Source of the DNA: Candidatus Competibacteraceae bacterium
Lineage (GTDB): Bacteria; Pseudomonadota; Gammaproteobacteria; Competibacterales; Competibacteraceae
Assembly (NCBI GenBank): GCA_016713505.1
Contig: JADJPA010000001.1
Span: forward strand, 1,116,001 to 1,180,000
Length of the DNA stretch: 64,000 bases
Direction: 5' to 3'
The notes below the pieces were generated by a model. It had not been told where the DNA came from, made no database searches, and saw nothing but the letters and a program-made list of their open reading frames with translations. Position numbers and translations under genes: made by a program. Below, one piece after another: positions 16,731 through 26,631 of this stretch. Numbering within the stretch: position 1 is the first letter of the stretch; the number at the start of each line of letters is the position of its first letter.

Positions 16731-18323
16731 TCACGCCGCCTCAGCCTGCGCTGATTGATCGCTTACCGCCGGGGTGCGGATCAAATAATCAAACGCGCTC
16801 AAAGCCGCCTTCGACCCCTCGCCAGCGGCGATCACGATCTGCTTGTACGGCACCGTGGTGCAATCGCCCGCCGCGAACACGCCGGGAAGGTTGGTCGCCC
16901 CGCGCGCGTCGACCACGATCTCGCCGAACTTGCTCAGCTCCACCGCGCCGCGCAGCCATTCGGTGTTGGGCACCAAGCCGATCTGCACGAACACGCCTTC
17001 CAGCGGGATATCGATCCTATCGCCGCTTTCCCGATGCTTGAACACGATGCCGTTCACCTTGCCCGCCGCGCCGGTGATCTCGGTGGTCTGGGCGTTGGTG
17101 TGCACCGTCACGTTGGCCATGCTATACAGCTTCTTCACCAGCACTGCATCGGCCTTCAATTCCGGCATAAATTCCAGCACGGTGACGTGCTTCACCACCC
17201 CGGCTAGATCGATGGCCGCCTCAATGCCGGAGTTGCCGCCACCGATCACCGCCACGTCCTTGCCCTTAAACAGCGGCCCGTCGCAGTGCGGGCAATAGGC
17301 CACGCCCTTGGTCCGGTATTCCTGTTCGCCAGGGACATTCACGTTGCGCCAGCGCGCGCCGGTGGTCAGGATCACCGCGCGGCTCTTGAGCGATGCGCCG
17401 TTGGCCAGTCGCACCTCGATCAAGCCGCCGGGTTGCGCGGCGGGAACGAGTTGCTCGACCCGCTGCAAATTCATGATATCCACATCGTAGGCGCGAACGT
17501 GCTGCTCCAAGCCGGCGGCGTACTTGGGGCCATCGGTTTCCGGGATGCCGGGATAATTCTCAATCGCCAGGGTATCCAGCACCTGACCGCCGAAACGCTC
17601 CGCCACCACGCCGGTGCGGATGCCCTTGCGCGCCGCATAGACCGCCGCCGCCGCGCCGGCCGGACCGCCGCCGACGATCAACACATCGTAAGGCGCCTTG
17701 GCGTTGAGCTTGGCGGCTTCGCGCTTGGCCGCGCCGGTATCGACCTTGGCGATGATTTCCTCGACGTTCATCCGGCCGGAGCCGAAGTATTCGCCGTTGA
17801 GGAACACGGTGGGCACGCCCATGATCTGGCGAGCTTCAATTTCGTCTTGATAGAGACCACCGTCGATGATGGTGGCCTTCACGCGCGGGTTGCGCACCGC
17901 CATCAGCGTCAGCGCCTGCGCCACGTCCGGGCAGTTATGGCAGGACAGGGAAATATAAACTTCGAAATCCAGGTCGGCGTCCAATCGGTCGATCTGCTCG
18001 ATCACCTCCGGTTCGACCTTGGGCGGATGGCCGCCGGTCCACAGCAGGGCCAGCACCAAGGAGGTGAATTCATGGCCCAGCGGAATCGCGGCGAAGCGCA
18101 ATTTCATGTCGCTTCCGACCCGGTTGAGCGAAAACGAGGGCTGGCGCGGGTCCGCGCCGTCGGTCTTGAGCGTGATCTTCCCGCTCATACCGGCGATTTC
18201 TTCCAGCAAATCGTGCAGCTCGCGCGAACTCTCGTCGTCGCCCAAGGTCGCCACGATCTCAAAGGGTTGCGTGACGCGCTCTAAATAAGCGGCCAATTGC
18301 GTCTTGAGGTCTTCATCCAGCAT
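16731..18323 (-). CDS. ahpF: Alkyl hydroperoxide reductase subunit F
   Basis: AhpF (530 residues) uses NADH to re-reduce the peroxiredoxin AhpC. The N-terminal double thioredoxin-fold domain (1-200) carries the first redox pair in ISLSCHNCPDVAQAL. The C-terminal half is thioredoxin-reductase-like, with an FAD loop (VGGGPAGAAAAVYAARKG), a second redox pair in VAYCPHCDGPLFKGK and VIGGGNSGIEAAIDLAG for NADH. An AGGAG site lies before the ATG. It is downstream of ahpC on the same strand, with a strong terminator between the two, so part of its expression may come from read-through. Confidence 0.95.
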   Translation of the reverse strand: MLDEDLKTQLAAYLERVTQPFEIVATLGDDESSRELHDLLEEIAGMSGKITLKTDGADPRQPSFSLNRVGSDMKLRFAAIPLGHEFTSLVLALLWTGGHPPKVEPEVIEQIDRLDADLDFEVYISLSCHNCPDVAQALTLMAVRNPRVKATIIDGGLYQDEIEARQIMGVPTVFLNGEYFGSGRMNVEEIIAKVDTGAAKREAAKLNAKAPYDVLIVGGGPAGAAAAVYAARKGIRTGVVAERFGGQVLDTLAIENYPGIPETDGPKYAAGLEQHVRAYDVDIMNLQRVEQLVPAAQPGGLIEVRLANGASLKSRAVILTTGARWRNVNVPGEQEYRTKGVAYCPHCDGPLFKGKDVAVIGGGNSGIEAAIDLAGVVKHVTVLEFMPELKADAVLVKKLYSMANVTVHTNAQTTEITGAAGKVNGIVFKHRESGDRIDIPLEGVFVQIGLVPNTEWLRGAVELSKFGEIVVDARGATNLPGVFAAGDCTTVPYKQIVIAAGEGSKAALSAFDYLIRTPAVSDQSAQAEAA

Positions 18324-18384
18324 CGTCGTTCTCCTGATCGGGGCGAACCTCTCGCTAGAGAGCGTACCCCTTGAAAAAAATCCG

Positions 18385-18430
18385 AAAAAAAACCGAACGG
18401 GAGGGCGCGTCGACGCCCTTCGCCGTCCGG
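18385..18430 (-). terminator. Intrinsic terminator between ahpC and ahpF
   Basis: On the minus strand an outer stem (CCGGACGG at 18430-18423 with CCGTTCGG at 18400-18393, one G-U pair) encloses an inner stem (AGGGCG with CGCCCT). The stem is followed by eight T residues (18392-18385). This is a classic rho-independent terminator after ahpC and would lower ahpF relative to ahpC. Confidence 0.8.
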
Positions 18431-18471
18431 CTGGGAGGCGCGCCGCGCGCGCCCTGCTGCCGGGAGTCGGT

Positions 18472-19035
18472 TTAGATCTTGCCCACCAGATCCAGCGAGG
18501 GCTTGAGGGTCTTCTCGCCTTCCTTCCACTTGGCGGGGCACACCTCGCCCGGATGGCTGGCGACGTATTGGGCGGCTTTCACCTTGCGCAGCAGTTCGGC
18601 GGCGTTGCGGCCGATGCCCAGATCGTGGATTTCGCAAACCTTGATCTGGCCTTCGGGGTTGATGACGAAAGTGCCGCGCAACGCCAGCCCTTCTTCCTCG
18701 ATCATCACGCCGAAGTTGCGGCTCATGGTGCCGGTGGGATCGCCGACCAGCGGATACTTGACCTTCTTGATCGCCTCGGAGGTGTCGGACCAAGCTTTGT
18801 GCGCGAAGTGGGTGTCGGTGGACACGCCGTAAATTTCCACGCCAAGCTTCTGGAAGTCAGGGTACAGATCGGCTAAATCTTCCAGTTCGGTCGGGCAGAC
18901 GAAGGTAAAATCGGCCGGGTAGAACACCACCACCGACCATTTGCCCTTGAGGTTCTTATCGGTCACCTCGAAAAATTTGCCGTTCTGATAAGCTTGAGCC
19001 TTGAAAGGTTTGATTTCGGTATTGATCAGAGACAT
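18472..19035 (-). CDS. ahpC: Alkyl hydroperoxide reductase subunit C (peroxiredoxin)
   Basis: AhpC (187 residues) is a typical 2-Cys peroxiredoxin that reduces H2O2 and organic hydroperoxides. The peroxidatic cysteine lies in PADFTFVCPTELEDLA and the resolving cysteine in HPGEVCPAKWKEGEKTL. The ATG complementary to 19033-19035 follows AGGAG. The frame is open a little further upstream but without a ribosome-binding site. It is first of the ahpC-ahpF pair. A single ATAG-N7-CTAT element lies at 19077-19091, about 40 bp upstream, but a full OxyR site is not evident. Confidence 0.95.
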   Translation of the reverse strand: MSLINTEIKPFKAQAYQNGKFFEVTDKNLKGKWSVVVFYPADFTFVCPTELEDLADLYPDFQKLGVEIYGVSTDTHFAHKAWSDTSEAIKKVKYPLVGDPTGTMSRNFGVMIEEEGLALRGTFVINPEGQIKVCEIHDLGIGRNAAELLRKVKAAQYVASHPGEVCPAKWKEGEKTLKPSLDLVGKI

Positions 19036-19527
19036 GCGTGTTCTCCTAGTGGATGGATGAAAGCGATGGAGCAATCATAGATGCCGACTATCAGATTAGA
19101 CCAATTTATTTTGCCTAAGCTATCGTTAGCTAATTTATATCGGGTTCATGGTTGCAAGAGGGCGCAACGCATCGACCAACCCGCGCGGTAAAGATTACAC
19201 TGCATCGATTGAAGCATAGGGCGATGGCGACCGGCAAGCACCGGGCTTTCCGCCGTAACGCCTCGATCCACGATAATCCGCCGCCCCCGCGATGAGCGCC
19301 ATAAACCCTTTTTTCGACACCCGATCCCCAACGCCCAGGCCATACCCCCAATGCGTCGTCAAGGTGCCGCGCGTCCGCAGCGAGGGCAAGCGCAACAAGC
19401 GCGTCGAGATCGGTTTTGCCTGAACCGAGCGCACGGAGATGATGGGTGCCGAGTCGGATGACGCGCTCCTGGTGCGAGCCGGCGCTTCACGGCGGGCGGC
19501 CTAACGCGCCGGACCCGCGCTAAGCCC
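19036..19527. other. 492-bp intergenic region, no gene recognised
   Basis: The first 110 bp, next to ahpC, are AT-rich and should contain its promoter. The rest is GC-rich. Short open frames occur on both strands here, but none has a ribosome-binding site with a recognisable product. It may hold remnants of a lost gene. Confidence 0.5.
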
Positions 19528-19941
19528 ATGAAATCGATGTGGCGAGCGTTCGCGCTCGATAAGCTAGATCGCTTCAAAAGCCCCTGGTTTTATTGGCACA
19601 CCGGGCGCAAGCGAGTGGCGATAGCGAGCCTGATCGTCAGTACCCTGGCGATGTGGACCGCGTTCGTTCTGGCGGCGGGCTTTTCGCTGTGGAGCATTAT
19701 CATCGCCGTGCTGTTGGACGCGGTGGGTTTCTGGCTGGCGCTCGCTTATCTACTGTTTTTACGCTCGCACCTTCCCGGCTTCACAGGCTTGCAGTCCATC
19801 GCGGATTTCTTCATCGTCAACCAACTGGCCATTCCCCTGCTGATCGGTTTTTTCGCAACCCGAGCGGCTACTTACTGGGTGGCAAAAGCCTGCGGGCACC
19901 TTCCTCCAAACCCAAAACCACCCGACGAACCGCCCCCATGA
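19528..19941 (+). CDS. Small membrane protein preceding a sodium/solute symporter
   Basis: I do not recognise a named family for this 137-residue protein. It has three strongly hydrophobic segments at about residues 31-55, 57-77 and 95-113, and a proline-rich tail (HLPPNPKPPDEPPP). A basic amphipathic stretch with aromatic residues (FKSPWFYWHTGRKR) precedes the first span. Its stop overlaps the start of the following symporter by 4 nt (ATGA), which implies coupled translation. It may be a small accessory subunit, as small membrane proteins are for some symporters of that family, but this is inference from position. Confidence 0.6.
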   Translation: MKSMWRAFALDKLDRFKSPWFYWHTGRKRVAIASLIVSTLAMWTAFVLAAGFSLWSIIIAVLLDAVGFWLALAYLLFLRSHLPGFTGLQSIADFFIVNQLAIPLLIGFFATRAATYWVAKACGHLPPNPKPPDEPPP

Positions 19942-21353
19942 TCTGGCTGATTCTTTATATCCTGCTTTTGTTTGGCATCGGCTTTCAGCACTGGCTCAAA
20001 CATCGCGGCGCCAGTCTGGACGGCTTCGTGGTCTACGACCGGCAAGCCAGTGGTTTCAGCGTCGGCATGTCGCTGGTGGCGCTGGCTTTCGGGGCGTCCT
20101 CGGTGTTTGGCCTGGCCGGCTACGCCTATCAATACAACCTGAACGCGATTTGGTGGACGCTCTCCGGGGCGATTTTCCTGGTGGTGCTCGCCTACACCTT
20201 TCTCGATACCGTTTGGCGGGTCAAGGGCTACACCATCGGCGATATCATCGCCCGCGTGTTCGGCGAAAATATCCGTTTGTTGGTCAGCACCGTGCTGTTT
20301 CTGGCTTGGTTGATGGTGCTGGCGGGACAGATCATCGCCGGCGGCAACATCCTGACCCAATTTTTAGGCGGTCAAACCTGGGGATATGCGCTGTTTACCC
20401 TGATCTTCACAACCTATAGCCTGCTAGTCGGTCAAGCCGGCACGGTCAAGACCGGCTTCTTGCAAGTGCTGGTCATGGTGGCCGGTTTGGCCCTGCTGCT
20501 GGGATTGTGTCTGACCGCCGCGCCCGCGGCTGCCGGGGCGCACCCGCCGCTCAGCTTGCATTTCGGCTTCGACGATGCCTTCACCTTTAGCCTGTTTTTG
20601 GGCGTGTTCGTGCCGGTCGGCTTGTCTTATTGGTTCGGACCGGATATGTACTCGCGGATTTTCCTGGCTCGTGACATCGCCAGCGCCCGACGTGGCCTGC
20701 TGCTCGCCAGCGCTTTAATCGTGGCGATTTCGCTGATCATCGTCGCCATCGGAATCTTGGCCAAGAGCATTATTACCGTCGCCAAACCGGATCTCACCAT
20801 TCAAACCTTGGTCAATCAGTTCTTCAGTGGCGCGCTGGCCGACTTCGTACTGGTGGCGCTGCTGTCCATCCCGCTGTCAGGTGCCGATATCATTCTGATT
20901 ACCACCGGCACTTTGCTCGGACGGGATGTGATCGTCCACGGCTTGCGCGCGGTCGGCCGCGCGCCGGACGAGGCCGCCCAGGTCTGGATCATTCGCGGTT
21001 GCATGGTGCTGGCGGCGGTGCTGGCTACCGGCTTCGCGCTGCGCTTGCAAGCCATCATCCCATCGCTGCTGATCGCTTATAAAGTTTTTTCCATCGGCAT
21101 CGTGCCGCTGCTGTTCCTGTCGCTGCTCAGCATTCGCCAAGGTCTCGCCACCGCTGTAGCTGGCCCCACCAACCGACTGGTGGCGGTCTATCTGCTGATC
21201 GCTTCGCTGGGCGTGCTGCTGGTGGAGCTAAAGTTCGTGCCGCTGGCCTTGCCTAACTACAACCTCTATCTGCTGCTCGGCAACACGTTGCTGTTGCTCC
21301 TGCTATTGCGGCTCGGCGGCCACCGCTTTCGCGCCGTAGCGACGCCGCGCTAA
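19938..21353 (+). CDS. Sodium:solute symporter (SSS) family protein
   Basis: This 471-residue protein has 12-13 predicted membrane spans. Early segments (FSVGMSLVALAFGASSVFGLAG, read in parts, then YAYQYNLNAIWWTLSG) match the sodium/solute symporter family, as do GYTIGDIIARVFG and the mid-protein SYWFGPDMYSRIFLARD. The substrate is not predictable; proline, pantothenate, acetate and short organic acids are all family substrates. The ATG at 19938 overlaps the preceding small membrane gene's stop. The frame continues upstream, but only as a shadow of that gene. The two probably form one operon. Confidence 0.85.
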   Translation: MIWLILYILLLFGIGFQHWLKHRGASLDGFVVYDRQASGFSVGMSLVALAFGASSVFGLAGYAYQYNLNAIWWTLSGAIFLVVLAYTFLDTVWRVKGYTIGDIIARVFGENIRLLVSTVLFLAWLMVLAGQIIAGGNILTQFLGGQTWGYALFTLIFTTYSLLVGQAGTVKTGFLQVLVMVAGLALLLGLCLTAAPAAAGAHPPLSLHFGFDDAFTFSLFLGVFVPVGLSYWFGPDMYSRIFLARDIASARRGLLLASALIVAISLIIVAIGILAKSIITVAKPDLTIQTLVNQFFSGALADFVLVALLSIPLSGADIILITTGTLLGRDVIVHGLRAVGRAPDEAAQVWIIRGCMVLAAVLATGFALRLQAIIPSLLIAYKVFSIGIVPLLFLSLLSIRQGLATAVAGPTNRLVAVYLLIASLGVLLVELKFVPLALPNYNLYLLLGNTLLLLLLLRLGGHRFRAVATPR

Positions 21354-21454
21354 CTTGTACGCTCGACCTCTCTCCTTATGGTGGCGAGGAGTGTAAAATT
21401 CCCGCTATTCCAAGCGGTAAATTCCATAACTTAAAAACCACTCCAAGGAGAAAG

Positions 21455-22342
21455 ATGATGCCTAAATCCGCTCGCCCGCGCCGCAGTGTGCTGTACATGC
21501 CCGGCTCCAACGCCCGCGCTCTGGAAAAAGCCAGGTCTTTGCCCGCCGATGGCCTGATTCTGGATTTGGAAGACGCCGTCGCTCCCGACGCCAAGGAAAT
21601 CGCCCGCAAGCAGGTGTGCGAGGCCGTGGCCGCCGGTGGTTTTGGGATGCGAGAACTCATCATTCGCGTCAACGCCTTGTCCACCAAATGGGGCTATGAG
21701 GACATCGCCGCCGCTTCAAAATCGGGCGCGGACGCCTTGCTGTTGCCCAAGGTGGAAAGCGCCGACGCCATCCGCCACATGGAAGCGATCATGCGCGCCA
21801 ACGGCGCGCCCGAGTCGATGACGATCTGGGCGATGATGGAAACCCCGCGCAGCGTGCTGGAATCGCAGCGCATCGCCGAATCGACCCCGCGCATGGAGTG
21901 TCTGGTGATGGGTACCTCCGATTTGGCCAAGGAGTTGGACTGCACCCACACTCACGAGCGGTTGCCATTCATGACCTCGCTGGGGTTGTGCTTGCTGGCC
22001 GCTCGCGCCGCCGGGCTCGCCATTCTCGATGGGGTTTATCTCGACTTGAACGACGAAAGCGGCTTCGAATTCGCCTGCAAGCAAGGCAGCGAACTCGGCT
22101 TCGACGGCAAGACGCTGATCCATCCCAAGCAGGTCGGCCCTTGCAACAAGGTGTTCACGCCCCGGCCGGAAGATGTGGCGTGGTCGCGCAAGATCATCGA
22201 CGCGCACGCGCAAGCGGCGGCGCGCGGCGAGGGCGTGGTGGTGGTCGACGGCAAGCTGATCGAAAATTTGCACGTCGAAAGCGCCCGCCGCGTGGTCAGC
22301 ATGGCCGACGCCATCACCGCGATGGAGGCTTCGAGCAACTGA
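21455..22342 (+). CDS. CitE-family enzyme, Mcl2-type (3S)-malyl-CoA thioesterase or acyl-CoA lyase
   Basis: This 295-residue HpcH/CitE-superfamily protein has RRSVLYMPGSNARALEKARS at its start, the Mg-binding LILDLEDAVAPDAK, the glutamate of WAMMETPRSVL, LVMGTSDLAKEL, and FDGKTLIHPKQ near the end. This pattern, especially GTSDLAKEL with GLCLLAARA, recalls Rhodobacter Mcl2, a (3S)-malyl-CoA thioesterase, more than true citrate lyase beta. No citrate-lyase partner subunits are present. An AAGGAG site precedes tandem ATG codons. It lies about 3 kb from a second CitE-family gene of the Mcl1 type (25698-26618). I infer a role in malyl-CoA or citramalyl-CoA turnover. Confidence 0.75.
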   Translation: MMPKSARPRRSVLYMPGSNARALEKARSLPADGLILDLEDAVAPDAKEIARKQVCEAVAAGGFGMRELIIRVNALSTKWGYEDIAAASKSGADALLLPKVESADAIRHMEAIMRANGAPESMTIWAMMETPRSVLESQRIAESTPRMECLVMGTSDLAKELDCTHTHERLPFMTSLGLCLLAARAAGLAILDGVYLDLNDESGFEFACKQGSELGFDGKTLIHPKQVGPCNKVFTPRPEDVAWSRKIIDAHAQAAARGEGVVVVDGKLIENLHVESARRVVSMADAITAMEASSN

Positions 22343-22455
22343 GCGTAACGTCGCGCGAATACCGCACTTCACTCCGCCCGCCGCGTGACAGCTTATCCCG
22401 CACCGGCGGGCGAAACTTTGTTGGCCGATTTTCAACCTCGGTTCGCTAGCCTCCG

Positions 22456-23493
22456 ATGCGTCATGCCTGCTTTCGGCTACTGGTTCTGTTGCCGCTCTGC
22501 GTTCTGCTGGTCGCGTGCGGAGCCGAGCCGCCCGATCCGACGGTACGGATTACGGGCTCCACCATGGGCACCCGCTACGAACTCAAACTGGTTCCCGCGC
22601 CGGGACAAACCATTCCCGCCGACTTCCAGCAACAGGCGGAAACGTTGCTGGCGCGGATTAACCGGCAAATGTCCACCTATGATCCGGATTCGGAACTGTC
22701 GCGTTTTAACCGCAGCCCCAGCACCGAGTGGGTCGCGGTCTCACCCGAACTGTATCAAGTGGTCGCCGAAGGCCTGCGGATGAGCGCTTTGACCGAGGGT
22801 GCGTTCGACATCACCGTCGGGCCGCTGGTCAATCTGTGGGGGTTCGGACCGGAACCGCGTCAGGATCGAATACCGCCCGAGGACGAAATTCGCCGAGCGC
22901 GCGAGCGGGTCGGTTTCAAACGGCTGCACGCCCGCGCCGAACCGCCGGCGTTGAGGAAAGAGCGCGCCGATCTCTACGTCGATCTTTCAGCCCTGGCCAA
23001 GGGCTACGGCGTGGACCGGCTGGCCGAACTGGCGGACGGCGCGGGCGTCGGCAATTATTTGGTGTCCATCGGCGGCGACTTACGCGCCAAGGGGCATAAT
23101 GGCCAGGGGCAACCCTGGACGGCCGCCATCGAGCGACCGACTCCCGGCCAGCGCGCGGTCGAGCGCCTGATTAGAATCGGCGATCGCGCCGTTTCCACCG
23201 CCGGCGACTACCGCAATTTTTTCGAACAAGACGGCCGGCGCTACTCGCACATCATCGACCCGCGCAGCGGCTGGCCCGTGCCGCAAACCGTGGCGTCGGT
23301 GACGGTGATCGACCGGCTGGATTTGAATGCCGACGCCGCCGACACCGCCTTGATGGCGGCCGGTGCGGAAGCCGGTTTCCGACTGGCCGCCGAGCGGGGG
23401 ATCGCCGCTTTTTTCATCCTGGTCAGTCCTGACGGCCGACGCCTTGAAGAGCGACACACACTCGAATTCGCGCCTTTCCTGCTACCCCAGTAG
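22456..23493 (+). CDS. apbE: FAD:protein FMN transferase (ApbE), lipoprotein
   Basis: This 345-residue protein starts with a lipoprotein signal (VLLVAC at residues 17-22), so it is likely tethered in the periplasm. It carries the ApbE pattern: GSTMGTRYELKL, WGFGPEPRQD, YVDLSALAKGYGVDRLA, NYLVSIGGDLRAKG, then AVSTAGDYRNFFEQDGRRYSHIIDP in parts with the metal-binding acidic and threonine residues. ApbE attaches FMN to threonine in targets such as Na+-NQR or RNF subunits. No such target is encoded in the window, so the acceptor lies elsewhere. Confidence 0.9.
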   Translation: MRHACFRLLVLLPLCVLLVACGAEPPDPTVRITGSTMGTRYELKLVPAPGQTIPADFQQQAETLLARINRQMSTYDPDSELSRFNRSPSTEWVAVSPELYQVVAEGLRMSALTEGAFDITVGPLVNLWGFGPEPRQDRIPPEDEIRRARERVGFKRLHARAEPPALRKERADLYVDLSALAKGYGVDRLAELADGAGVGNYLVSIGGDLRAKGHNGQGQPWTAAIERPTPGQRAVERLIRIGDRAVSTAGDYRNFFEQDGRRYSHIIDPRSGWPVPQTVASVTVIDRLDLNADAADTALMAAGAEAGFRLAAERGIAAFFILVSPDGRRLEERHTLEFAPFLLPQ

Positions 23494-23520
23494 CGTCAAC
23501 CCCGGATCGCCCGACCCCGC

Positions 23521-24467
<947 letters not shown>

Positions 24468-24471
<4 letters not shown>

Positions 24472-25688
24472 CGGCGCGGCCCGGCCACGATTTTATCGTC
24501 GTGGAGCTTGGAAATTTCCACGTCGCTCATGCCGAGCAGGTCCGACAAAATCTCGTCGGTGTGCTGGCCGAGAGCGGGAGCCGGTTGGGGCGGCTGGCGC
24601 TCGCTCTTGCCGAAGGCATACGGCGAACCCGGCACCAGATATTCGCCGATGCCCGGCTGTTCGACCAGATCGAACATCGGATGCCAGGTCGAGCAATCCG
24701 GATCTTCGGTCACCGCCTGTTTGAAGCTGCGAAACACTGACCATGTGACCCCGCTCTCATCGAACGGACCGGCGAAATCGTCCGGGGTGCGCGCCAGGAA
24801 CCACGGTTTGAGCAGCGCGGTAATCTCCTCGCGCGCCTTGAAACGGTCCCCCTCGCGGTTCAAATCGAGCCCCAAGCGCTGGCCCAGCGCGTCGAATTCC
24901 GCCTTGAGGCCGGTCACCGCGCACAAGCCGTCCCACTGCCGTCGGGTCAGGCCGACCACCATGACGCGCCGTCCGTCGGCGGTGTCGAACTCGTTGCCGT
25001 AAGCGCCGTACAGATAATTACCGTACTTGGGCCGGTCGACGTGATTGACCATCACCTCGCCGATGATGCCCAGATTGCCGAGCATCGCCAGCGCCACATC
25101 CTTAAGGGCGATTTCCACCGACTGGCCCTCGCCGGTCAAGCGGCGGTGGCGTTCGGCGGCCAGCAAGCCCAAGGCCGCCATCTGGCCGGTGATGCAATCC
25201 CAAGCCGGCAAGATGTGGCAAGTCGGATCGCTGGAGCCTTCCGGTCCGGTGGCGTAGGGAAAACCGACGCTGGGGTTCACCGTGTAATCGACCGCCGGGC
25301 CGCCGTCGCGGGTGCCCAGCACGGTCAGCATGATTAAATCCTCGCGGTGCTGCTTGAGATGTTCGTAATCCATCCAGCCCCGCACCCGGAGGTTGGTCAG
25401 GAAAATGCCGTTGTTGGGACCGGGCGCGCAGATCAGGCGCGTCACGATTTCCTGGCCGCGCGGCGTGCTGACATCGACCGCCAAGGAGCGCTTGCCCTTG
25501 TTCAAGCCGGCCCAGAACAAGCTTTTGTTGTCGTGGGTGACCGGCCAGCGGTGATAGTCGAGGCCGCCGCGAATGCGGTCGAAGCGGATGACTTCCGCGC
25601 CCATCTGCGCCAGGGTCATTCCCGCCAGCGGGGCCGCCACGAACGCGGTGCCTTCGACGATTCGCAATCCTTCCAAAATCTTCGCCAT
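24468..25688 (-). CDS. mct: Mesaconyl-CoA C1-C4 CoA-transferase (class III CoA-transferase)
   Basis: This 406-residue class III CoA-transferase closely matches what I recall of Chloroflexus Mct: LEGLRIVEGTAFVAAPLAGM, GGLDYHRWPVT, LFWAGLNKGKRS, DGGPAVDYTVNPSVGFP, LPAWDCITGQMAALGLLAAE and a closing LHDDKIVAGP. Asp164 in PAWD is the expected catalytic residue that forms the acyl-CoA anhydride. Mct moves CoA within mesaconate from C1 to C4 in the 3-hydroxypropionate bi-cycle. It lies 9 nt after the mcl stop and ends the minus-strand block smtA-smtB-mcl-mct. The class is certain; the exact substrate is inferred from similarity and neighbours. Confidence 0.8.
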
Positions 25689-25697
25689 AAAAAACTC

Positions 25698-26618
25698 TCA
25701 GTTGATTAATCCAGCCAGCCGGGCGCGCTCGACGATGGTGCGGCATATCCTTAAGGAGGCCACGTCGATCATCTTGCCCTTGACGCTGATCGCGCCCCGG
25801 CCCTCGCGCAGCGCGGCTTCATATTCGTCCAGCACCAACTTCGCCCAGGCGATTTCCTTTTCGGACGGCACGAAAATCTGATTGACCGTTTCGATCTGGC
25901 TGGGATGGATGCACCATTTGCCGTCGAAACCCATCGCGCGGGCGATCCTGCACGCTTGCTGCAAGCCTTCGGGGTTCTTGATGCCGGCGAACGGCCCATC
26001 GACCGCGCGCTTGTCGTAGGCGCGGGCGGCGCTGACGATGGAGTGCATGACGTGGTGCCAGCGGTGCCCCGGATAGAGCTTGTCGTTTTCGTCCAACTCG
26101 CCGATGGATTCCAGCGGCATCCGCACCGAGGCGGCGTAGTCGCCGGGACCGTAGACGAAACCTTGCAGCCGCTCGGAACTGGCCGCGATCTCGCGGATGT
26201 TGACGCAGCCCTGCGCGGTTTCGATCAATGCCTCGACGCCGATCCGATTCGAAAAGCCTTTGTAGCTTTCGATTTGACCGAGCAAGGTATCGACGAAATG
26301 CACGTCCTCGGGCCGGCTCACCTTCGGCACCACGATCAAATCGATCCGGTCGCCGGCGGCCTCGACGATCTCGACCAGATCGCGGTAGGCGAAGTGCGTG
26401 TCCAGTCCGTTCATGCGGAACATGCGCAGTTTGCCGCCGAAATCCAATTCGCGGTAAGCCCGGATCACGTTGCCCCGGCTCGTCTCCTTTTCTTCCGGCG
26501 CGACCGCATCCTCCAGATCGATACAGACCGCATCGGCCTTTGCGGCGGCGGTTTTTTGAATCATGCCCCAATTGGAGCCCGGCGCGAGCAGCACCGAGCG
26601 TTCCAGTCTTTCGCTCAT
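25698..26618 (-). CDS. mcl: Malyl-CoA / beta-methylmalyl-CoA / citramalyl-CoA lyase (Mcl1 type)
   Basis: This 306-residue CitE-superfamily lyase has SVLLAPGSNWGMIQKTAAAK, the Mg-binding VCIDLEDAVAPEEKE, RMNGLDTHFAYRDLVEIVEA, a catalytic-region ALIETAQGCVNIREIAASS, the long HRWHHVMHSIVSAARAY insert and FDGKWCIHPSQIETVNQIF. This arrangement matches Rhodobacter-type Mcl1, which cleaves malyl-CoA to acetyl-CoA and glyoxylate and forms beta-methylmalyl-CoA from propionyl-CoA and glyoxylate. The ATG complementary to 26616-26618 has GGAGAG 8 nt upstream. A strong terminator lies between it and smtB. Confidence 0.82.
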   Translation of the reverse strand: MSERLERSVLLAPGSNWGMIQKTAAAKADAVCIDLEDAVAPEEKETSRGNVIRAYRELDFGGKLRMFRMNGLDTHFAYRDLVEIVEAAGDRIDLIVVPKVSRPEDVHFVDTLLGQIESYKGFSNRIGVEALIETAQGCVNIREIAASSERLQGFVYGPGDYAASVRMPLESIGELDENDKLYPGHRWHHVMHSIVSAARAYDKRAVDGPFAGIKNPEGLQQACRIARAMGFDGKWCIHPSQIETVNQIFVPSEKEIAWAKLVLDEYEAALREGRGAISVKGKMIDVASLRICRTIVERARLAGLIN

Positions 26619-26631
26619 CGGATGGCTCTCC

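Noticed and set aside
19077..19091. ATAG-N7-CTAT element upstream of ahpC as an OxyR site
   Set aside because: Only one of the two elements of a full OxyR site is present; the second at the expected 22-bp spacing does not match.
19130..19351. Small minus-strand frame in the gap upstream of ahpC
   Set aside because: There is no ribosome-binding site, and the product is Gly/Arg/Cys-rich without resemblance to any family.
21455..22342. Citrate lyase beta subunit (citE of a citrate lyase)
   Set aside because: No citD, citF, citC or citX genes are nearby, and the motif pattern fits the Mcl2-type branch of the superfamily better.
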